Assembly (NCBI GenBank): GCA_963576735.1
Contig: OY755170.1
Location: forward strand, 21,436,875 to 21,500,874
Source of the DNA: Bedellia somnulentella
Lineage: Eukaryota; Arthropoda; Insecta; Lepidoptera; Bedelliidae
Reading direction: 5' to 3'
Length of the DNA: 64,000 nt
Each line of letters begins with the position of its first letter. Position 1 is the first letter of the stretch. The notes beneath the pieces were generated by a model. It was not told the DNA's origin. It ran no database searches and saw only the letters and a program-made list of their open reading frames with translations. This document shows, in pieces, positions 12,364 to 24,400 of the stretch. The translations under genes and the position numbers were made by a program.

Positions 12364-12369
12364 TTTATT
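12364..12369 (-). terminator. Possible poly(A) signal overlapping the dipeptidase stop
   Basis: On the minus strand AATAAA overlaps the stop codon (CAA TAA ACG). A second AATAAA lies about 90 bases further on, at 12275-12280. Either could serve; the second leaves a more normal 3' UTR. This is seen in sequence only, with no transcript evidence. Confidence 0.4.
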
Positions 12370-12493
12370 GTTTAATGTGGGCGATAGCATCCTCATTTTC
12401 GTAGAAAGCGTTGCTGGTGCAGTTGCCGTTGTCGCGGGGAGAGTCGGGGTGCTCCTGGGGCTCTACGCCGGTGGTTCGCATCTCGTCACGGAC
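12365..12493 (-). CDS. Dipeptidase terminal exon with stop
   Basis: 129 nt, phase 0, 42 codons plus TAA (12367-12365). It starts [15 protein letters not shown] and ends in DAIAHIKQ. The sequence is polar and contains one Cys, with no hydrophobic C-terminal anchor. It is GC-richer than its surroundings, as expected for coding sequence. The acceptor TTGGCAG is clear. Confidence 0.9.
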   Translation of the reverse strand, partial: VRDEMRTTGVEPQEHPDSPRDNGNCTSNAFYENEDAIAHIKQ

Positions 12494-15400
12494 CTGCCAA
12501 GTGAAATGCATTTTTATTCACTTTATCGAATACTGTCTATCTTTTCTCCTGTCCTAATTGTCCTTGTTGCGCAAGTATTCAACTTGAATACGACTTTTTC
12601 ACTAAGTAGATAAATAATAATTACGCGTGGTTGATTATTTATTTATTTACTAAAAAAATAAAAGTCGTGGGTATAAGATTAAACAGATACACTCTAAATG
12701 TAAAAGTATAACTCCATAATGAAAACACCAATAAAAGAAAACAATCAAAGATTTTCAGATGGAGTGCACACTTCTTTTTCTATTTTTGGTCATGGAGTGA
12801 GAACACTACGAAAATGAAGAAAACATCTTAGGTAATGTTTTCAATGAGGTAATGATTTTCCAAGCAAATCGCACACAAAACACTTTAGACCCCAAAGTTT
12901 TAGGATGTTACATAGTGAAGAAACCAAGAATCCTCTTGTTGCCATATTTAAACTGTTTTACAAAAGAGGAGGTTCTTTTTGTAATAATTGAATCTCAGCT
13001 TTTCATTAAATATACATGTATCCCATTCCAGCTAATCTCTGAAACTTCAATTTTGTTTTTATTATTTGCCGTGTAGTGTCGGCTTAGAATAACACTACCC
13101 CATTTCTACCCGTGCGTGATCGTAAGAGGCGACTAAGGTATAGGGGCTTTTTAAGTGATTTTTGGGCGATGAGGTTGGAGACCCGTCACCAAAAACCATT
13201 ATTACTACCTTTCCCCCAATCAACTTCCAAAAGTGGCTGAGGAATTTCTCATTCCAAAGCTCTGGCTACCCCGTTAAGGGATTTATAGCCGTGAGTATAT
13301 GAATGAATGATTAATGAATTATTTGAAGTTATGTACATTCAACACATTATTTGAAATAATCACTTATTTTGGTTTGACAGAAATATTTGATGCATTAGCA
13401 ATTAAAAGATTTTCATCATAATTCGACTAGTGTTCAAATCCTGGGTCGGGCCTACACCAATTTGTCTTTTCTAAAGACATATGTGTGGTTAATTTATCAT
13501 GGTTGTTAACGGTGAGGGAAAACATCGTGAGGAAACCCACATGGCTGAGTTGTACTTAGTCATGTGACAGTGTATCCGTACAAAACGGCGATAGGCTTGC
13601 CCCCTATCACGTGAGTACACTGTCCATGCAAAACGTGGGTACTCTGAACACCAGGTGACAAAGTCACGTGATGTTCAGAAGTATTAGTACCTCTGCCAAC
13701 CCCTTCGGGGATATTCGGCGTGAACGTTTATGCTTATGCTTTATGCTTATTATCATTTGTATTTTAGTTCCTTTTTTTTAAATTAAGTTTTTGTTCTTTT
13801 ATTCGTACATAGAAGTCACTTCTACAATGCGCATGCTGCTATGAAATGTATAAATTAAATTTGTTATTTTGTTGTCAGCAATCTGTTTTTTGAGAAAATA
13901 AATAAATAAATAATGCCTGGGCGCTTGACAAAACAGGAGTAGACTCATCTTCGTCTTCGATTTCGATTGAAAAGTCTTAGATTGAATTTCGTACGGAACT
14001 AATTTGTTATCAATAGATGAATATCCAGGAAAACCCTATAGTACCTCGAGTTCTTTTTCTTCCTTAGAGCGTATTAAACGGGAAGACGAATCGTATTAAG
14101 CGTTGAGAAATGTATGAAAATATGTCTCAAGTTGCAGGGACTGGCGTAAAGCGACGTATTATGCGAGAAATCGTATTAAGCGTGATCGTATTAAACGGGT
14201 TATACTGTATTCTTTTTTATTTTTTCCTTGTTTTCATGATCAATACGTTTACTCATTACCCAGCAAAACTAGGTAAATCACTACAGAGTTATACATTCCT
14301 CAAAGATACCTCAATTTACTCGTATTATTGTTCTGAAATAGGTTTCAGACGTTTTTGAAACTAAATATAATTGTGTCTATGCCATATTGTTAAATATGAC
14401 TTCCATACCCTAAAATTTAAAGCAATAATTGATGAACAAAACATATGAATATAATACCTGTTCAACGCGCCGCATGACCCTCAGCATGTTAAGACCAGCC
14501 ACATTCTTCAGTTCCAGAACCGTCCATTGTCCACTACGCAGAAGCTCAGCGAAAAGATCCGGGTAACGAGAAACATCTTCCAATCCACGCGGAACCCTAA
14601 AGTAAATATTTATTTTCAATTCCGATACCATTGACATAGTTAATTGAAATGGATCAATTGTTCATTATAGCAAATATCTTTTTTAGGTGTTATTGAATGT
14701 TTCAAATAAAATACTCTATCAAAAATGAAATAAAAAAAATCAAAAGAAATGGAAAGCATATTTGTACAAGTGACCTTTGTTCATCAAAGTAGTCTCGCAG
14801 CCATTATCTCAAAAAATGTTTAGCTAACGCTTTAGAATGACTAATCTACGCTTTTTTTTGGCAGCAGAAGAGTAAATATAGTGAAATTCAGGATAGTTAC
14901 ACAGCATACTAAAAAGTATCAATAATAATTTGTTATACATAAGATCTGTAATATTTGAAGTGTTTTTAAGGCAGTATTTATACTGTGCGAACGCCATAAA
15001 GAAAATTGAATCTGGTGTCAAACTAGCTTTTCAATTCGAAAATTATATATCTCTATCCCTGACTTTATTTTAATATTAAGTAGTTTAACAATTTGAAAAT
15101 TACGTGATAAACATCCCTCACGTTGAATTAGGAAATAATTTATACATTTTCAAAAATGCGAAGTAATTACCTCAAACTATAAATCTTATTTTAATCATCC
15201 TGTACTAAACTCTTAAGTTCAATATCTACGACACAAAACTTCTACGAAATTTCTCGAGGCTGGTGAAAATATTTCACAGATGAATACAAACAAGGCATAC
15301 TTTTGTATTATGGTAAGCACAGTAACACTCACCTGTTCACTCCATCAAAGTCACCGCCAATGCCAACGTAGTCAGAGCCGATCATGCGTTTTATGTAGTG

Positions 15401-18400
15401 GAAATGCTCTGAAAAATAACGTTTCTAAATATCTTAACACATCTGTGAATCTTTCACGACCGATTCTAATGAAATTTTGTTTGTACATTCAAGAAGTCTG
15501 AAAGTAGAACGTAATATACGTTTAGTTTACCATAGTTATTTTCATAGCATCATGTCTTATGGCATTTTACTCTGGGGCAGAGCTGCTGATGTTGGGTCCA
15601 TATTCATTCTACAGAAAAGAGCAATAAGAGCTATTTATAATTTAGGTTCACGAGATTCCCTTAGAGAATTGTTTAAAACCGTAAATATAATGACACTGCC
15701 ATGTCAATATATTTATGAAAACATCATGTATGTAAGAAAAAATTAGAAAGCATTTTTCAAAAACTGTGACAGACATACTAGAAGTCTTAGAGATAATAAT
15801 AAAATTTCAATTCAAAAGTACAGATTGTCAAAAATAAATACATCTTTTATGCGGTTATGTGTAAAATTTTATAATAAAATACCTGATGACATTTTGAATC
15901 TAACAGAAAAGAAATTATAAGTAATTATAAAACTCAGTCTTCATTTAAAAGCTTATTACAGTTTAAATGATTATATGATAGATGAAACTGCTTGGTGTCA
16001 CCAGGGCTCTATTCAGGATATTTCCAGACATACACCAATATTGTAATATGACTAAGAAAAGATGTGTGTTGCTGAGTTTCTTACGGGTTCTTCTCGCAAC
16101 TATACACCTTCCGAATCCGAAGTAGAGTCAGTAGAGTAAGATTTAACTTATACGTAAGTTTGTGACGTTCAAAAAATAGAGAACAATTCTTTTTATTTTG
16201 AAATAAATATTTTTTATCTTTATCTCATCTTTTATATTTATAAATCCTAGTTGAAAAGTTTTGTCCATCCCGTTTTTTGTTTTTTTAGTGGAATTTATCG
16301 TACGTTTTTTGTTAGCTAGTCTATATACATCTAAAGGTATAACAACTTCTGCCCGGCTAGTACGAGCGGAGTTTAAACTAGTTATCGCGTGGGATAAATC
16401 TCTTACGCACTTACTTAGTATCGTATACTGCCATCTCATTCTAACCGTTACCGTGTCGATAAAATAGCGCTCGTGCTTGCCCTTCTGGCCCGCTTGAGAA
16501 GCGGAAGTTTGTATGATTATGTATATATGCAGTCTGTATTTCTACATATCTTATTGTAGGTTTGCATAGATAATAATTGGCTAATTTATTATATATTATT
16601 TTCCCTTTTATAATTAATATAAATAACCGCTATCACCTGGTTCACTTCTCCTTCTTATCTCAGTACGGCCGCGCATATCGCCGCGAGCAGTTGTCCTATT
16701 TGTTACAGATATGCACACGGTTTTAGTCCAAATAACCGAGATTTATTCCTCCGGAAAATTATACTATGAATCGTATTGAAAGATAATGAAAATAATTTAT
16801 TTAGATTTGTCGTATATCGTATATGCTACATATTTTTAAGAAACAATTTAATTATTTATTACACATTCAAAATACATTAATACCCCAATTAACAATTTAA
16901 AGTCGTTCAATAGTTATGTTAACGTTATTTTGTTACCACTGTTCGTAAAAGCTATGTCACACTAATGTTATAATAACGTTTACTAAACGCGAAAAGGGCC
17001 CCAATTATACGACCTTCAATGTTGTATTATGGTCATACAAAAGTCAGAAGATGACTCCGTTAACGTCATTTAAAAGTCGTGTGAACGTTTATGAATTACC
17101 ACTTTCATCGCGCAGTAGTCGCACCGTAACTTTACAACCACCTGTTTGGTTATATTGCGGTCGTACAGATGTTTTTGAATTATTAAAACGTTTTATATGA
17201 GTCTAGTAACAACCCCTGAAAGGCTGCTTAATATTTCTTGTTAGTTGTTGTTTTTATTTGGAGATTTAAGTGCAAGATAAATAATTACAAGGAATTAAGG
17301 GAAAAGAAATTAGAGTATTATGTGACTTTCATATTTTGCTTACAATATTTGTCTTTAATACCGTTTAGTTCGACTGGGAATTTAAGTTTTACGATAATAT
17401 ACCTATGTAAATACAATTCATATTTTCATGCCCCTTCTTAGTTTTGTGTTTAAAACATCATATTTTTATTACCAAAAATAAATTTATTTTTAAAAATGTC
17501 AGACATATTGCTTTGGTTGCATACTTACCTCTTTATGACGTTTTAAAGACACAAAGTCTTTTTAAGGTTATTTGAAGACCATGTAATACGCCATTAAAGC
17601 TAGCTATTAGGGTTCCTTATAACATTTAATTAGTTTTTTTATTAATAATAAATAAAGAATAAATAAAGGAAAGAAAAATTTCGACACAGGCGGGGATCGA
17701 ACCCGCGACCTCGGGTAAACGCCCCGGACGCTCTGCCAACTGAGCTACCGTGTCAGTTGGCTGCCAGTGCGAAATTCTTCTATCCTTTATTTCGTTTACA
17801 CGTTTAAGTAGTGTTTGCGTTTTTTTATACATATAACAAATAGCGTTGCAGTACAGATACGCAGAAGAAAAGTAAGACCTGATGTGGAGGTCTGAAAGCC
17901 GGGAACCTCCACATCCAGTCTTAGTTTTTCTGCGTTTTCATACTATGACAATATTCGTTAATTAAAATTAGATAAATCGCCAAATCATTTACGGGTATGT
18001 AAATGTATTTTTATAATAGTTTTTTTTTAATGTGTCAACATTAACCTAAATTAATAATCTTTATATTTATTTCAGGTAAAACCCATTCTTAGCATGTAAA
18101 GAAAAATTTATAAGTAACTTCTATCGGAAATATGGTTGAATATTTGTATCATATTCTAATTATTGTTTCAATAAGCATACAATTTTCTATTCATGATTTC
18201 ACATGGTAATTAAAATACTTAAAATCAGTAATTATATTTAATTTATTTTGAATAAATCCTTAACAAAGTATGGTCGAGAGGAACAAAATATATATATTCA
18301 TTATAAGGAATGCCAACAATTTAACATTTGACATTCTCTACAAAATACGTAGATTCCGATTTTATGATGTTATTCATATCACGCATATGTATAAACTTTT

Positions 18401-21400
18401 GAGTGCATGATGAGAAATTTTAGAGTCAAGAGTCCAATATTTCAAATCCTCCTGAAAGGTATTGTCTTTTTCATTATCTGTATCCAAGATTATATTATTC
18501 ATTTCTTTTTACTGGACAGTGACAAGACAATGATCACTGAGATAGTCTTCTGAAAATATACATACATACATACATATACTCATGGCCACAAATCCCTAGA
18601 AGGGGTATCCAGAGCTAAGGAATTGGAAAATCCTCAGCCGCTCCTGGAAAATTGAGTGGGGAAAAGATGGTTAAGTAAAGGTTGTTGATGATGGGTCTCC
18701 AACCGCATCGATCAATAATCCCTTAAAAGCCCCAATACCGTTAGTCGCCTCTTACGTACAGAAACGGGGTAGTGCTATTCTAAGCCGACACTACACGGCG
18801 AGAAATTAAAAACATTACATTTTAAAAAATAATAATTATAATAAATACCAAAACATAGATGACTGATGAAAAGTTTACCATATATTTTATGGTGGCTGCA
18901 TTAGGAACACTTTTAACAAATTCAACTGTTTAACTGCTAACAAAATTAAATTAAATATTACATGTATTAAATAAAACCATTTTAACATTACTATTAAAAT
19001 TTATCAATTACTGATATAAAGAAAATTCAATATCGTAAAAAATCCTTAGAGATATTTTAAAACTTAATAAACTAAATTAGTATTGAACCATTTGTTGCTC
19101 TTGCGTTGTACCCTTTTCTTCTTTAACATTATTTGTGGTTAATACCAAGGTAGCCTTGTACTTTTTAATAATTCGTAATGTCGAGATACTGTTTTTTTGA
19201 ATGCTCCACTATGTTTAAGTTTTCTCCATGAATAATTCTATATCATTTTTCGCATCAAACGTTACGTAAATTTCGCGGCCAAGGCGTTTTAAGGTCAAAA
19301 TTTAACTCTAATGTGACTAAAAAGTCAGGGCATGACATTAAATGGACATAATGTAATATAAAAGTTATATTTGAGTTGTTATCAAACAACCAAGTCATTT
19401 AAGTGTCTTAAATTGACTGCTGTATGACATACTAGTGACCGTTTTATAAACGTCAATGTTAAAACCTGTATACAACTACTGTATTATATAAATGTCATAT
19501 AATGGTTTGCCAAGCACCAAATTTTGTCAGTTGGAAACGTTTATTCGACTGTAACGTTAGTATGACTATTGCGTGGTCGTACAAACGTATTAGCTGAAAC
19601 TTAAATAAAACGTTATATACTTTAGTCTTGCCAACATTGCTATGACTAGTTTAATATAACATATTAGTCGCACGACTAAATAGTTAAATTAAATACGTCT
19701 ATAGGACCTAGTAATCATCTAATTACTGTTATAGGATAGCTATTCAACTTTATGTCGTACAAATAATTGTTAAAGCGGTAATATAAACGAAACCTTTGTG
19801 GAAATTCCAACCGTCTAACTATTACGGTTATGTTTTATGAGAGAGAGCCTAGTGACAGGCGAAACTGACGGACAGAAGTTAAGACATTGAAAACTTAGCA
19901 AGACGGTCTCGTTTTTCCTTTGTGGAACAAAACGCTATAAACATTATCGACATAGAAAACCAGCAACCAAGTCAAGTTAAGCCTTTTGAATTCTTGAGAT
20001 AATATGTAGAGTTAATAATTTAGAATAATCTAGCTTCAAACTGTTATTTATTAAATTATTTACATATTCGGTTCATTGGATGCGCAATAACTAGTTATAA
20101 ACTCTAAAAAAGGATTTTTTTTATATTTTAGAGACAAGAAATATTTAGAAAACTATATATTTTTAACAAAATATAACACGTTTTCAAGAATCGTTGCAGG
20201 TAAAACTCACGACTCTATAAACGAAACTTCCTATTGAAGTTTTCGAATAAATTGTATCAAAACCTTGGGTTTGTAAGTCCTAAAGTTCGCCAAACTGTCA
20301 TAATATTTAAAATTGGTCCAATAATAGTGTTTGTGTAAAAAATGTATGATATAAAATATTTTTTTATTTTCTTTCTTTCCTTCATTTATGGTTTCAATTA
20401 TTAACATTTAACATCTATTATTTGATGATGAATGTAATTCAGTAAGGATTCCTAAGAATTTTATTTTACGGCTATTTTTACGGTTAATACATGTCAGTTT
20501 TGCGTATATTATTTATTAACCACCAAATATATGAAATTCATCTATCAATCATTCATGAATATATACTAACGGCTATAAATCCCAAAAAAGGGTAGCCACA
20601 GCTTCAGAGATAGTAATTCTTTATCCACTTTTGGAAGTTGAATGGGGAAAAGGTAGTCAAATGAGTCTCCAACTGCATTGCCCATTTATCACTTAAAAAG
20701 CCTAAATGGTCTTTATATCTATTACAACGACTGCGGGAATATAAATATAAAAAAACAGAAGTTAGATAGTGTTTTGGTATTATGGATGTAAACCGGCTGC
20801 AAAAAATGTAGTCCACGCGGAAGTAGTCGCGGGCAAAAAGCTAGTAATCAATACATAGTATAAAACAAAGTCGCTTTCGCTGTATGTCCGTATGTATGCT
20901 TAGATCTTTAAAACTACGCAACGGATTTTGATGCGGTTTTTTTTAATAGATAGAGTGATTCTTAAGGAAGGTTTGTATGTATAATAAATGCATAATATAG
21001 TAGAGAAACACTGATAAATTTAAAGATTTCTAATGTGATGTCGTAAATAAGCACGTTTTTTTGCGCTTATATTGCAAACGCTGGCTGAACCCTACGAGAT
21101 AGACCAAAATTGTTCACCTTAAAAAGTTCAACAAAAAAGTCCGCGATGGTATATGTCTATCTCTTAGGGATAACCCAGCATAACCATTTTTATTCTTTAC
21201 TAAAAAATGGTTATTTACGAAGTGATTTTAAACAATACAGCATTAATCCTTATCCAATTAAGTACCTTAAATAAATTGTGCATTTATTATAGATCAATAT
21301 GTTTTTTACAGCATGTAATTTAAGTGAATATTACCGAAGATATTACAAATTTAAAATGCAGGGTCGTAGTTGTTTGCGCCGGGGGGCGCGTGCCTATAAA

Positions 21401-24400
21401 TAGCACGTCGATGGCCGCGCTTCGCCTTACAGCACTTTATGATTTGCAGGGATCGTACGCGTTTATCGGAGCTCTCTAGCGAGGAAAATATCAAGAATTA
21501 ATTAAACTGAATAGAATAAGTATCTTTTGTTGTTGATTATCTTTTAATTTTTATTATTACTTATTATTATATTAGTAGTATTGTTAGTACATTAGGTTAG
21601 ATAGGATTAGCTTAAAACCATATTTCTTGGTATTTCTTCCATTAAGACTTTGATTTGAATTTAGAGTTAAGACAATTTAGTATTAGGGTGAGCATTTTCA
21701 ATTATTGAAAATTATAGTTAAGTTCATAGAAGAACTGAATAGAATAGGTATATTTTATTGTTGATAATCTTTTGTTTTTAGTCGAACGAATAGTAAGTAA
21801 ATATTTTTTACTCCAGCACTAACCAAAAGGACATTCTGTAGTAGGTATATTTTGCATTGCACCCGTGCGAAGCCGGGGCGGGTCGCTAGTAAAATATAAA
21901 GAGAATAGCCCTGCGATACAAGGTTCCCAATTTCTTAGAGTAGGAGTTATCTTCCACGTTCTAAAAATTACAGAGAGCTGTCAGTTGAGATGTAAATTCT
22001 TTGTGTATAATATTGTGTACTTTTTTAAAAAAAACCTTTGTTTTTTGCTTTAAAGCTCATGATACAAATATATACATACATACATACATATACTCACGGC
22101 TTTAAATCCCTAGAAAGGGGTAGCCAGAGCTAAGGAATTAGAAATTCCTCAGCCACTTTTGGAAGTTGCGTGGGGAATAGATGGTGAAATAAAGGCATAG
22201 ACTATATAAAATATATATAACATTAATAATACATATTCATATAATAATTTACATATACCATATACCCACGCGCGCTGACAATATTTAGAAAATGTTTACA
22301 AAAGACAATAACAATAACCCACAATAACAATAACCCTATTCAAAATCATATTCAGCATATTCGAAACACCTTTGTAATTGCGTTAATAAACCATCGAACT
22401 CTCCCTGATTCCCGCCGAGATTTTTGTGCTAATGGCAAATTTTGTAATTGAAAAATACGAAGCCGTGCATGTTATTCAGAGTGAAAACAAAGGGCAGCAT
22501 TCTTTTAGAGATAACCCAGTTTCAAATTGTTTTGTTTCGTTCTCGTTGCTGAGCAAGACATTATTTCGCAAAAGCTTTGTGATGTAAAGGTGGCAAATGT
22601 TTACGAATAAGTAATGAATTAAACGTTGGTACCTACATATATGGGTTTACTTAAATTGTAAAGTTGAAGAGGTTTTTGTACGTTTCGTATTATATGTTAT
22701 GGGTATCAGATAAATATAAACTTTCAACGAACGTTTAAGCGTTAAACCATTTATTAGTTTCCGAATACTTGTGGTATCGTCACCGTTATGATGTAATATT
22801 GAAAGCACTAGAAACATTGTTGGTTTCAATATTATTGTTGTGCAATCGCTGAAACAGCCTATTATGTCTCCCCCGAGGGACTCAACCCTACATTGAATAG
22901 GGTGATTTGGCCATAGTCCACCAAGCGGGTTGTTTAATGATCACGAAACACATAATTGTTCTGTTAAGAGCTCCACAATAAAGCAAACGTTAATGTAAAT
23001 CTTTTGTTATTGTTGTTTGTCTGGTTTCTTTGTGGGTCAAATTTGTTCTATAAATTCTCATAATGAAGCACTGACTAAACAAAGCTTTTTTTATTGAACA
23101 TACATACATACATATACTATTTGCATGCATGCTTGCTTGTCTACTTGCATGTATACTTACTTGTTTGTATGCTTGCTTGCTTGCCTGTTTTCATGCATGT
23201 AGTAGAAGGTGGGCGGGATAAACTACCTATATAAAATATGCCTGCAAAATTATTTGTAGCATATATAGCATCATTCAATACATCTGTATTTTAAATGTAT
23301 GGAAAATGATTTTATGGAATAGTAATTATTCGAAAAAGCAATATTGCAGAATTAAGGTATATCTGGTTTTTGATTCTTTGGGAATCCGTCCGTCCGACAA
23401 TTAAAAGAAAATTTATTAGTTTTCGGTACAATCATATTTTGGTTTAAAAGTTTCGGAAATACAGTATGTAACCATATCTCATACAAATTCATTACATTGC
23501 CAGCGATTATCTTGCAACTTACGACACACGACGATCGCATAAGTTACGTAATCAGGTGGAAGGTTTACACTGGCGCATGAATCACGATGTGGAAGTACGC
23601 CCCCAGTATTTGACTTGAACGTGCCACCGCGCCGTTTTCGCAAATATTTGCGCCTCCTTTATACAAACCCTTTGTTACAGGGAAATTACCGACAACTGAC
23701 GGTAGCTAGACTCGAATAGAGGTGGGAACGCAAACGCGAACCAAAAGTAATATAAGTACGCGAATAAGCTGCTAATCGAATTGATATATTTTACACCTTT
23801 CAGAGTGGAGCTTTTGGCCATAATGTGAGTGCTAAAGGACTATTTAATCTTAAACAGTTGCATCCCGACTCCATCTGATCCACTGAGCATTGGAGCTACA
23901 TGGCAGAAAAATAATTATAAATTAATAATTAATTAATTTACTGTGATTTGTTACGATAGACCAAATATTAAATACACTGTACAAAACCGCAATAAAAATT
24001 TAAGCTATAAAATAAACCTATGCTAACATAATATTTACAAAGTAGTAATTTGGGACAATTATTCGCGCTAAGTTTCCCGCATCACAGACTGAAAATTAAA
24101 TGCCTGAACTGAAGCAATTATGTGTTTATAAACTAAGTGGTTTTGTAAAGCCAAGATCCAAATAAATGAACGTTTCGTATAGACTCAAGAAATCGTACCA
24201 CATATGTCTTAGTCTGAGACAATTAAAAAAAGAAAACTAGTATTTGTCACTGTAAGAAATACAAATGTTTATATTATACGACAGTGACCAACTTGTAATT
24301 TTAAAATAAATATTAATAACTGGGAAAAGTCATTTATAATTTTAAAAGTCATTTTAAACACAAATTTGACATGGAAACAATCAAAAGAAATATCGCTTAC

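Noticed and set aside
17682..17754. A functional tRNA gene on the minus strand
   Set aside because: The anticodon arm is mismatched with an abnormal loop, and the 3' flank is shared with other SINE fragments.
23096..23203. Possible CRISPR-like or satellite array
   Set aside because: No constant repeat with unique spacers; it is a degenerate tetranucleotide microsatellite in a eukaryotic intron.
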